Shown: piece by piece, positions 12,256 to 21,895 of the stretch | Layout: each line of letters begins with the position of its first letter | Numbering within the stretch: the stretch's first letter is position 1 | DNA from: Phycomyces nitens | Lineage: Eukaryota; Mucoromycota; Mucoromycetes; Mucorales; Phycomycetaceae | Assembly: GCA_022702545.1 (NCBI GenBank) | Contig: JAHRBC010000006.1 | Location: 3,561,501 to 3,625,500 of the forward strand | Reading direction: 5' to 3' | Length of the DNA: 64,000 bases | Notes under the pieces: model-generated | What the model was told of the DNA's origin: nothing | The model's input: the letters and a program-made list of their open reading frames with translations, nothing else | The model's database searches: none | Program-made: the position numbers and the translations under genes

Positions 12256-12798
12256 GTGATGTGGGATGGAAAGATGGATAGATGGATATTAGTTGAGCTT
12301 GGTTGGTTTGAGAATCAAGCAATCCAATTGATAAGGGCAGCTGTAAAGACAGGCCATTGGTGGACGTAATTGATCTAGGAATTAGGTGTGGTTTACTAGA
12401 GAATAATAGTAATTGTAATAATAGTAATAACAGTAATATTAATATCAATAATGATAATGATAATGAAAAAAAAGAGAGCTTTAAACAATCAATCGACATA
12501 AAATATTGGCATTTTTCATGGCTATAAGCATCAAGATCTGCTTGGGTTTCCAATATGCTGGCAAGCTCTCTAGAGATATTCTCCGATGCTCCACCCACTA
12601 CTTGTTTGATCGTGTCGATCCATATATTACTATTATGATTATGATTATTATGATTATTATTTGTAAAGCCAAACTTGAACGTCGAGTGTTTTAGATTCCG
12701 ATGTCCAGAAAAAGGCATTGTTTTCTGTCTTGGCAACCAGCCCGTCTATATTTAATCTTGCAATTTCCCTTTCTTTCTCTTCTTCTTCCATATCCACC
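12256..12798. other. Intergenic spacer with upstream pyrimidine-rich tract
   Basis: About 540 bp. It contains AT-rich trinucleotide runs (12410-12470 and 12630-12660). Directly before the next ATG lies a CT-rich stretch (about 12770-12795, including CCCTTTCTTTCTCTTC), a common fungal core-promoter feature. That supports the start at 12799 rather than an upstream in-frame ATG at 12718. Confidence 0.6.
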
Positions 12799-14088
12799 AT
12801 GAACCCCCACACGATTGATTCTGAAAAAGCAGACGCAATCATTGGCCTTGTGTCGACTGGCAGAATAGTCGGCGAGGCCAAAAGCCACAGTCCCTCTGAC
12901 GCACGCAAGATTGCCCTCCAAGCCCTCCAGGACATCCAGCACACCGTCAAGGCTCGCCAAAAAAAGATGCTCGCCTACGATATCACTGCCGACTGCCTTG
13001 ACCGTCATTATAAAGCCAAGATTTATGCCGCCAGACAGGACCTGACAGGCCTAGAGGTCAGTCTGGCTGGCCTGACCCACGCCCTAGCCATTCTGCAGCA
13101 GACTCGCCGAGTATCCGAACGGGAGATGGCTGAGCATGAGCAGGTGCTGGACCAGGCCAGGAATTATGCCCAACAACGTCAGAACAAAAAGTCAAAACGA
13201 GAACAGCAATACAACCACTTTTACTTTGTACCTCTGGTCTCTAGACAGTTTGAGAACAAGTACAAACGAGCAAGTGACAAGAATGCGTTTGCTGAAGACC
13301 AAGTATGCAAAATCAGGAGTGCTATCGAGGAGTGTCAGGCAACAATCCGCGACACGGCCAAGGAACAAAAGTTGCGCCAGTCTGAGTTTGAACAAGACAC
13401 GAGAAAACGCGATATTATCGAACAAGACATTCGAGAGTCTGAAGACATGCTAGGCCATCTAACAAAGGGACGCCAGTTCTGGGCAGAATTTGATACCTGC
13501 CAAGCGCATATCTTGATTGAATGCACCAAACAAATGACGGCTCTGTTTGGCCAATCAGAAAAGAAATCCAAATCACCCAAACTCCAGCAGGAGAGAGACG
13601 AATGGATCAGGGTGTTTCGGCTGGCCTGCCTAAACTATGGCGAATGTGAGCGCCAGGGCGAAGAACGATGGGGAACTGGTCTCAAGGCCGAATTTGTGTG
13701 TGCCCGTTGCAATGTCCTTAAACTGGAATGGCCCATGCCTGATAAGGTGCGTACAAATGATCTGCTGTGTGCCGAGTGCTATGAAGACACACGGACAAGC
13801 ATGATTGTAGAGAAAAAAGTCAATAGTCTTGGAGGCAAGTTTGGTCTAGAGAGACCTCCAAATGTACGCATGACGTCCAAGACGTCGTTTATGTCTTCAA
13901 TGTCAACAAACACAAACAATTCGGGCCGGTCCCAGACTTCTTTTTTGGGAGAATCAAAGCCGGCCATGAAGAAGATGCTCAAGACACTCTTTCACAAGAA
14001 GTCACAAGTGCTATGTAATGACTCTATCAATGAACCGTCCATGAATGGCTACAGTAATAACATGGAACACCAGTCCATGATGACATGA
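12799..14088 (+). CDS. Uncharacterised coiled-coil protein with a CxxC zinc-like motif
   Basis: A single uninterrupted exon of 429 codons; I do not recognise the family. Residues about 30-260 are Gln/Glu/Lys/Arg-rich with long helical stretches (for example QRRVSEREMAEHEQVL-type heptads), predicting coiled coil. A hydrophobic-aromatic block, YNHFYFVPLVSRQFENKYKR, lies in the middle. A C-terminal third contains FVCARCNVLKLEWPMPD and LLCAECYED, two CxxC pairs about 26 residues apart that could bind one zinc ion. The tail is Ser/Thr/Asn-rich and basic. Codon use is like that of the neighbours, and there are no introns, unlike most genes here. The upstream in-frame ATG at 12718 would add a hydrophobic stretch, but it falls in a CT-rich promoter-like region. 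Function is unknown. Confidence 0.75.
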   Translation: MNPHTIDSEKADAIIGLVSTGRIVGEAKSHSPSDARKIALQALQDIQHTVKARQKKMLAYDITADCLDRHYKAKIYAARQDLTGLEVSLAGLTHALAILQQTRRVSEREMAEHEQVLDQARNYAQQRQNKKSKREQQYNHFYFVPLVSRQFENKYKRASDKNAFAEDQVCKIRSAIEECQATIRDTAKEQKLRQSEFEQDTRKRDIIEQDIRESEDMLGHLTKGRQFWAEFDTCQAHILIECTKQMTALFGQSEKKSKSPKLQQERDEWIRVFRLACLNYGECERQGEERWGTGLKAEFVCARCNVLKLEWPMPDKVRTNDLLCAECYEDTRTSMIVEKKVNSLGGKFGLERPPNVRMTSKTSFMSSMSTNTNNSGRSQTSFLGESKPAMKKMLKTLFHKKSQVLCNDSINEPSMNGYSNNMEHQSMMT

Positions 14089-14732
14089 CCAGTAAATGCA
14101 TTTTAGCCAAACAGACAGCAATTATCTCCTAATTAACCTTTTATTATTGAAAGAAAAACAAACATAATTCCATAGCATATATCTTGATATTCATATTTAA
14201 ATAAATCAGCCACGAACAATATTATCATATTTATTGGCCATGTTGATAACTCGCCAGTATTTTCTAAATAAACTGTTTATAGCCAAAAGCGTAAAGAGCA
14301 ATTTAGAGTGTGAATAAAGATGCTTCGAGAATTGCCTTTATATATATATATATTATTATTATTATTAATGATTATTATTATTAATGATTATTATTCAGGG
14401 GTATTGTACAAAGCACTCTTTAATTTCCACCCTTTATAAATTACTGAACATGGCCTTGATGCTTCTAGACCACACACTGTATTTTATGAGCCAAGAGGTA
14501 CAACCAAATTATATTGTCGTTTTTGACCTTGACGTTTTCCAAGGTACATAATTCTTTATTTTTATTATTATTATTAATTTTTAAAAAAAGCTGGCAATAC
14601 GACTTGCTTTTTTTTTCTATTGTAAATTTATTTTGGTAATTAAAACTCCAGTAAATATAAACCATTGCAAGTATAAGAAATGTAGTAAAAAAGGAGAAAA
14701 GAAGGAAAAAAAAACTTCTTGCTCTTTATACA
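14089..14732. other. Intergenic region with ATT/TAA microsatellites
   Basis: About 640 bp with no coding signal. Trinucleotide ATT/TTA runs lie at 14350-14400 and 14555-14580. The last 100 bp are purine/A-rich before the UHRF1-like start. Confidence 0.6.
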
Positions 14733-17062
14733 ATGGCAATCACTCTCTTTGTACCATTTCATAATCCAAAAAAGAACATTTTGGATGTAACCGTGAATGA
14801 AAAGGTGTCTGCAGTTCGCAAGCTTATTGCCAAAAAGTTTGCATTGGACCTTCATTCATTCCGTCTTATTGCATTGGGAAAAGTGGCATGTATAGACACA
14901 TTAGATCCAAAGATCACTGCTCTAATGACAATCTTTCTTTTTTTCATTTCGATTAGCTCGAGGACAATTGCGCAGATGGATCTCCGGCTACTCTCTTTGT
15001 AACCTACAAAATCAGGAACAATTCCCAAGTGATTCTTCATTTGAAAGACAAGAGTGCTGATCAGACCGAGATACCCGAACCGGTATCCAGAGAGACCTCT
15101 GTTAGCCCACAGACAACTCCACAGGCCATCCCACAAGAAAATCCACAAGACCAACCTGAGGATTCAGGTCCGTCTGATACTGCAAATAAAGAAATCGAGC
15201 CCTATGCGTGCAAGACATGTTGCAACGACGACACCAAACTAGAGTGTAACGAGTGTGGCTGCAAAAAGTGTCTATTGAAATCTGGCAATCCACTGGCAAG
15301 TACAATGATTGATTAGCGCCACTTGTGATTTTTTTTTAATGTTTTAATTTTTATCATGCTGAAATGTATGTACCTTAGATTTGCGATCAGTGCGAGGAAT
15401 ACTGGCATATCGAGTGTGCTGGTTTGACCGAGGAACCCAAAGAAGACGACTGGTGAGTAAAGCTCCTTGGACTTATTATAGTTACTAAGATCATTATATA
15501 GGTACTGCCCTGAGTGTATCAATACAGATGTTGATGCTGTTGTAGGAGCAGGAAAAAGTGTTGATATCCGCAACACAAAGGCCGCAAAGTCTAATGCCGC
15601 AAAACAAACGAAGAAGTGGGGTGGTGGTGTTTCATGTTCTGGAAGAGACTCTGAATGCATAGTGGGTATGTTCTACCTTTCAATCCTGGATCCAAATTAA
15701 TCATTTTATGGTCTTTTTTAGTGCCAAAGACCCATGTTGGCCATATACCTGGCATTCGATGCGGACAATCATGGACATACCGTATGAAGTGCAGCGAATG
15801 GGGAATCCATAGGTAAACCAATAATAATCAATTATCCAGCAAAATATGTATCATCCAAACTGCTGATATAGATCTCCAGTTGGGGGCATCTCTGGGGCCA
15901 CAAAGTCAGGTGCTGTTTCTGTTGTGCTCTCTGGAGGTTATGAGGACGACAAGGATAATGGTGAAGAGTTCTTTTATACTGGAAGTGGTGGCCGTGATTT
16001 GGAGGGAAACAAGCGTCTGGGAGATCATTGTGGAGACCAGGAGTTGACCAGATTCAATCTTGCATTGGCAAAGACTTGTGCTGCCAAGATTGACAGTACG
16101 GTTGGTGCTGAAGCAGAAGACTGGACCAAGAGCCGGCCCATAAGAGTCTGCCGTACCTCCAACCTTGCCAAACACAATCCAGAGTATGCTCCAGAGTCAG
16201 GCGTGCGTTATGATGGATTATACAAGATTGTTAAATACTGGCCAGATACAGGTTAATGACTGAGATGCCAGCGAGACTTTATCTTGCTGATTGCTGATTG
16301 CTGGTTGTTTTGGTGTTTAGGAAAGAGTGGACATCGTGTGTGGAGATATCTGTTCCGTAGAGATGACACTGAACCAGCACCATGGACAGAGGCTGGTAAA
16401 CGTATCGTTGATCAGCACGGTGTTCGTCTGATTGCCCAGGATACTGACAAAATAGAAAAGTTGGTACTCTATAAAATCCCAGAACATATTGAAGCACTTA
16501 TAGCCAAAGACAAGGCTGATAAGAGAGTATGGGATGATTTAAGAAAGATGGAGTTCTGGTCAGAATATGAGTTCCTTCACAATCTCTTCTCAAGCAGTAT
16601 TGTATGTTCCAGCGGTGCTTGCGCTTTCCCCATCAAGGTAAAGTACAAGAGGTTGTGTGTTTGGGGTTCAACTAGATGAAAAATAATTATGATCTGAATG
16701 CGCACTAGGACCCTGTCACTACACCCTGTGGACATATTTGCTGCTTAAAGTGTCTTGAACAAAAAGATTTTGTCAGTTGCTTTTCCTGTCGAAGTGATTT
16801 ATCAGAGTTTAAGAGAAACGGCTATTCTGTTAACAAAGAACTTGAGGATGTTCTGAAAGCATTTAATTGGGCATATGGCGTGGACACCAACATGCCTCTT
16901 CCGTCTGAAAAGTCAAGTCCCAGAGTAAAGAAAGTAGACGTAAAGGAGAAACCAAGGGCAGTAAGGAAATCCAATCTTGCCCAGACTGACATTGCTCCTT
17001 CCCCCAAGCGTGCAAGACGGTCTTTGATTCGCAAAGTTGGTGATGTGAAGAAAGATATGTAG
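14733..17062 (+). CDS. UHRF1-like E3 ligase: ubiquitin-like, PHD, SRA and RING domains
   Basis: UHRF1-type proteins bind hemimethylated CpG through the SRA domain and ubiquitinate chromatin targets to sustain DNA methylation. The spliced protein has, in order, a divergent ubiquitin-like N-terminus (RLIALGKLEDNCADGS), a low-complexity Pro/Gln linker, a PHD finger (CKTCCNDDTKLECNECGC, ICDQCEEYWHIECAGL, WYCPEC), an SRA/YDG domain ([48 protein letters not shown]) and a C-terminal RING (CAFPIKDPVTTPCGHICC, SCFSCRSDL), then a basic tail. The tandem Tudor domain of animal UHRF1 is not visible between the ubiquitin-like part and the PHD. Seven introns are inferred. One (15296-15378) needs a GC donor (CTG|GCAAGT) to join KSGNPL to ICDQCEEYW inside the PHD finger. 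The RING has fewer clear metal ligands than the PHD. Confidence 0.9.
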
Positions 17063-17597
17063 GAGCCACTTTCTTGGATGACATATTATTATCTCTAGCA
17101 TTCTTATACACTTAAAATAATCAAGATTATATATTTATTTATATATATATATTTGCACAATTCATATCTCATCTTTTTGCCATCTATAAACAATTGATAT
17201 GACGAAATTGTCCAGGGCTGTTATTTGGGAGTACCATGCAAACTATATCATTGACTCTTGTGTATGGGTAACGATGTCTATATTTTTACCCGGCTTTAAA
17301 GTTTAAAGACTAGCTTTAAAACCTCTATTTGGGCAAATTTCCCATTCACAACAACCGCAAAAAGATTGTATCATTTTTAAAACACATACACACACACACA
17401 CCATCTAGACTCTCGTGTTGCTCACGGTTAAATGTCTACAGTTGCAATCTTGTATATATCATTGTTTGTTTTTTAAAGAAAAAAAGAGTTTATATGTATA
17501 TTTCAAGGTAAAAATAAAATAAAATGAAAAAAAGTGAACGTACAAAATATATTATGGGTAATAGAAAGGTATTATTATTGTTATTAATGCTGTTATT
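17063..17597. other. Convergent 3' spacer, no gene
   Basis: About 535 bp between the 3' ends of the UHRF1-like gene and FET3. It is AT-rich, with a CA dinucleotide run near 17388-17401 and poly-A stretches. No coding signal. Confidence 0.6.
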
Positions 17598-19871
17598 TTA
17601 ATCCTGCTGTTCTTCTCTCATCTTGGCAGCAATGATCTCGCGTCCCCTTGCCTCGGGATCACTGTGGGCAAACCAGACAATGGAAGCAATACCCAAGATC
17701 GCAGAAAGAATACAGCCAGCCATGGCACCCTTGCCAGAAGCAGTGAAACCATCAAAGATTATATCGACCCCACTTGGGGCACCCTTGAGATCAAGTCCCT
17801 GCTTACCGGCAGCGTTTCCAGAGTAGGGAATATTGCCAGCAGCACACAGATCGTTGAATGATTGAGGAAGTGTCATGCGCTGTTGAGCGATGTCTGGGGC
17901 TTCAACAAAGATGGCAGCCAGGCCAGTCTCCAGATGCCATTCAATGTGACAATGGAAGATCCAGATACCAGGGTTGTCGGCTCTGAAGCGAATGATGGTG
18001 AAACTCTCGGCAGGAACCAGCACAGTGTCTCTTCGGTTGGGATTGTCAAGGTACCATTTGATGTCCTTGTTGGTGCCATCATAAATACCAGGGCCACGGG
18101 CGACGATCTGAAACACATGGCCGTGCAAATGGACTACAAGCCAAGGGGGATTCTGGTGATTAGAGACATGTAAAAAAAACGATTAACATTACTTACAAGG
18201 ATGGGCACCAGCATCGGCATTGTTAAGAACAACTTCAATCATGTTCAGATGGTCAAGGACAAAAGGTACAGAGTGGCGGCCATAGACCTCGGGTTCATGC
18301 GAAAGGTTACCCATGGTCAAGAGAGTGTTGAGGACAGGGACCTTGGGAGAGATGTAGGGGACATTGTTGAATGCACCACGGTTGATTCCATCAGTATAGA
18401 CCTGGAAGTCAAAGGTCAAGTTCAGCTGCTGGTCGGGAGAGACGGCAGTCATGACTTCAAGCGAAGGAATGACAATGTCATCAAATTCACTTCCCATGCC
18501 AACATCCTCACTAGGAGCAAATTCAGTGATAGACCGGTCATAGTAGATTGGTGCAGTCAGATCTAGAGTATAGAGTAAATAAGAAGCCTTGGGATAATTG
18601 ATGACTTACTGGACTGTAGGTTTTCTGGAATGGTATCAAACATGTCTGTATTCATATCAGCGTGCATGTAGTAGTTTAGATTGGTCGAGTTCTTTGCTGT
18701 GACTAGGACAGAGATACGCTGGGCAGCAGTCAGGTACACACTCTTGACAGTAGTGCGCTGGGTATCGATCTGTAGAGCAGTTGATCAGCATTTTGGGTCC
18801 AGGTAGAGACCAAGGCAAACTTACACCATCGGTTTCAATAATATCCAGGTCATGGCCATCAATACTAAAGTAGAACATTGAAAAGGCAGACATGTTGATC
18901 AAACGAAGACGATAGGTCTTTCCGGGCACAAATGTGAGACTCGAGTTGACATTGTCCATAATCAGACCAGATTCTAAAAGAATTGCAAACATTAGACTAC
19001 TACTATTACTTCTTCTTCTTCTTTTTAAAAACAGAAAAAGAAAAATGGGGCTATAAAGACTTACCAGGCACAGGTTCTGCACCAGTTGGGTTGTTTTCAC
19101 TCATAAAGGTCTTTAGGTTGTTGGCACTTTGATCATGATACCAATCTATATAGAATAATCCCTCGTCAGCTATTGGCTCTTGAAGAGCTTGGTGGCAAAA
19201 ATTTACCTGCCATTGGAAGAGTAATGTCTTCATCATAGGCATAGGCCTCTTTGGGGTTGTGGAGGATCAATGGCATTCTAAATCCATCGGCATATTGACC
19301 CTAAGAAAACCCATGAGTAATCCCATCATGTCATCTTTTATTACTTACCATAAAATGACTGTGCATCCAAAAGGTACCAGTCTGGGCAATTGGGAATTCA
19401 TAGGTAAAGTTCATGCCAGCAGGAATAGGGCTAAGTATGAAATAGCAGGTTAGATGGGCCAGGACATGTTGAAGCGTATTATTTACCATTGAGTAACCAT
19501 TGATGGCCCATCCATGTAATTGGTATTGTTTTGGAACATTCCGTGGGAATGGAGAGCAGTAGGCTCATCCAATTCATTGTGGACATTGATAACCAACACA
19601 TCACCAAGGGTAGCATCGACTTGCTTTGGTCTAGAGGTTGTATAAGTGTAAGTGGTAAGTGTAAGTGTAAGTGTAAGTGTTGGATTTGGGTTTTGGCCAA
19701 CAGACTTGATTCAACTTACGGCCATTCACCATTGATACCGATTACTCGGCGCTCAAAAAGACCATCAGGGTTTGCAGTTGTATATCCAACAACCCAGTCT
19801 AGTTCGACGCGAGCAGCACTGACTAGGCTTGCTGCAGCAATTGTAGCCAAACAAGTCTCCAGGAAACGCAT
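17598..19871 (-). CDS. FET3: Plasma-membrane multicopper ferroxidase (Fet3-type)
   Basis: Oxidises Fe(II) to Fe(III) at the cell surface for uptake through the Ftr1 permease. Nine exons give an N-terminal signal peptide ([20 protein letters not shown]), three cupredoxin domains, a C-terminal membrane anchor ([16 protein letters not shown]) and a short cytosolic tail. All four copper motifs are present: [39 protein letters not shown] (after splicing) and [13 protein letters not shown]. Residues matching the yeast Fet3 electron-transfer pair are also kept: the Glu in [10 protein letters not shown] (Glu185) and the Asp in [11 protein letters not shown] (Asp409). Both mark ferroxidases rather than laccases. 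It lies head to head with FTR1 across a 770-bp gap. The second half of the gene was spliced with more certainty than the 5' end. Confidence 0.95.
19643..19680. repeat. GTAAGT-type hexanucleotide array in FET3 intron 1
   Basis: On the plus strand the sequence reads about five near-tandem copies of TAAGTG, so each copy contains GTAAGT, the canonical 5' splice-site consensus. It lies within the first FET3 intron in antisense orientation, so it does not act as donors for FET3. It could do so for any antisense transcript. Confidence 0.8.
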
Positions 19872-20090
19872 GGAGATTAATGTGTGTCTGTGAGTAAATA
19901 AAGAGGTTTTGAGAAAATTGATAAAGAAGAGAAAGAAAAGAGGTTGATTTGGCTATATATATTTTTGTAGTGTTTGTATGATTTATCAAAAAAAAAAGTT
20001 TTTTTTAAAAATAATAATAATATTTAATATTTTAGGTTGCGCGCAAGAAGAGGAGTGTGGTCGATGAATGGAAGGACTTGTGAGCGGGAA

Positions 20091-20099
20091 TTATCAGAT
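20091..20099 (-). promoter_or_regulatory. Iron-GATA (ATCWGATAA) site 1
   Basis: Plus-strand TTATCAGAT, i.e. ATCTGATAA on the minus strand, 220 bp upstream of the FET3 ATG. It is an exact match to the Sre/Fep1-type consensus. The same 9-mer also occurs in the desert downstream (about 22500, 22823 and 23665), so sequence alone is not specific. Confidence 0.5.
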
Positions 20100-20361
20100 C
20101 TTAATAGACCCGGGAATGATAATCAGGTTGAGTAACCTATGCTAGGTTTTACAGGGATACCCATGAATTGGTCCAGACACGATAAAGAAGATATATATAT
20201 TTTATTATTATATTTATATTTATTGAATGGCAGAAGTAACGCCCTAGTCCTCGTTGGTCCAAATCATACGACGCCGTTTTCCCATCATCAGTCGCCGTCT
20301 ATAGAGAGGTCGGATCTCTTTGTCAGATTTACCATTCTGAGGCATATTCATCCCCAAATAA

Positions 20362-20370
20362 ATCTGATAA
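20362..20370 (+). promoter_or_regulatory. Iron-GATA (ATCWGATAA) site 2
   Basis: ATCTGATAA on the plus strand, 272 bp upstream of the FTR1 ATG. Together with the site at 20091 it puts one match facing each gene of the divergent pair. Confidence 0.5.
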
Positions 20371-20641
20371 AGCTTCTCTTACGAGTTATTGGCTCGGAAT
20401 CACGATGAACACAATTTGTTTTTTGTTTTTTCTTTTGCATGTCTTGTACAAGTAACACAACTATTCACACAGTTTGTGAGCACAAACCGACTGGCTCCCC
20501 GGAGCAAGTCGCTTTCGTGGATCTAAACCACATTTTCATACCATATTTAAAAATACCTGTTCAAAATTTGTCTTTGTTTTTTTTTGTTTTTTGAATCATC
20601 AAATCTTCTCTTTCTCTTTCTCTTACTTGATCCTCGGCACC

Positions 20642-21895
20642 ATGTCGCAAGATCTCTTTAGTGTTCCAATCTTCTTTATCATCTTTAGAGAGACTACGGA
20701 GGCTTCCATCATTGTCTCCGTCCTGCTCTCCTTCTTGCAAAAGATGTTTGAAAAGGACACGCCTATCTTCAAACGTCTGAGAAAACACGTTTGGATTGGC
20801 GCCGCCTCTGGTCTTTTCATTTGTCTTTGCATTGGTGCTGCATTCATTGCTGTCTGGTACACTGTCCTGAACAATCTGTGGGGAAATTCTGAATATATCT
20901 GGGAAGGCGTGTTTTCTCTTGTTGCTACAATCCTCATTACTGCCATGGGTCTGGCCATGCTAAAGACCGAGCGTATGCAAGAGAAATGGAAGGTTAAGCT
21001 TGCACTTGCCATGGAAAACAACAAGATTGAAAAGACGACATTCAAGGAAAAGATGCAGCGCTATTCATTCTTTATCTTGCCATTTATCACTGTTCTCAGA
21101 GAAGGTCTCGAAGCAATTGTGTTCATTGGTGGTGTAAGTACAGCTATTTTATTTATTTAATTTTATTTTCTTCTTCTAAATGATACATATCTGTATATCA
21201 TCCTAGGTCTCCTTGAGCATCCCAGGAAAGTCGATCCCAATTGCTGCCATCATGGGCTTCCTCTGTGGCTGTCTCGTTGGTCTGATTATCTATCGTGGTG
21301 GTTCTCTCCTTAAGCTCCGTTGGTTCTTTATCATCTCGACCGTAATTTTGTACCTTGTGGCCGCTGGTCTGATGGCCAAGTCAATTGGTTTCTTTGAACA
21401 GAATGCATGGAACGGTATCATTGGCGGAGAAGTAGCCGAAGAGAGTGGCTCGGTAATCGGCTACAGAGTGTCTACCTCTGTATGGCATGTGTCTTGGGGA
21501 AACCCTGAGATCCTGACTGATTCAAATGGTGGATGGTAAGTCCAAAAAATGCTCAATTAATGTCTCGTCATATTGACTGACAGTCATATCTTTACAGGCA
21601 GATTTTCAATGCCATTCTCGGATGGAACAACGTTGCTACCCTGGGTACTATTATCAGCTACTGTCTCTACTGGGTTCTTGTTGCTGGTCTCTTGGTCCAC
21701 TCTTACTACAAGGACAGACGTGCAGCCATCAGAAGAGCCTTGAGCGGCGAATGGCGTAACGGCGACGATGCTCTCGAGGGAGTCAAGAAGCTCTTGAACA
21801 AAGACGGAGAGATTGTCCTCCAGGAATCTAGTGAAACCAATAGCGAGAATGGTGTTATTGTAGAAAAGATTCCCCAGAGCCAAAACAAGGTCTGA
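20642..21895 (+). CDS. FTR1: High-affinity iron permease (Ftr1-type)
   Basis: Plasma-membrane Fe(III) permease that takes iron from the Fet3 ferroxidase. Three exons with two GT-AG introns (near 21135 and 21537). About seven membrane segments are visible, the first being PIFFIIFRETTEASIIVSVL. Both iron-binding motifs of the OFeT family are present: RETTE in the first helix and REGLE in FITVLREGLEAIVFIGG. The loop between them is rich in charged residues (KTERMQEKWKVKLALAMENN). The C-terminal cytosolic tail is about 60 residues, acidic and Ser-rich, and ends in PQSQNKV. Length and topology match fungal Ftr1. It is the divergent partner of FET3, as in many fungi. Confidence 0.96.

Larger units (their letters stand above)
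19872..20641. promoter_or_regulatory. Bidirectional FET3/FTR1 iron-regulated promoter
   Basis: The 770-bp gap between the divergent ferroxidase and permease ATGs. It has poly-A and poly-T tracts and CT-rich sequence just before the FTR1 ATG (around 20590-20640). Two exact matches to the fungal iron-GATA consensus ATCWGATAA are present, described separately. In ascomycetes and basidiomycetes, Sre/Urbs1/Fep1 GATA repressors bind this sequence to silence iron uptake when iron is plentiful. The sites are seen; regulation by such a factor is inference. Confidence 0.7.

Noticed and set aside
12718..12798. Upstream in-frame ATG at 12718 as the start of the coiled-coil protein
   Set aside because: It would add a hydrophobic stretch that overlaps a CT-rich promoter-like tract. 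The ATG at 12799 is preferred.
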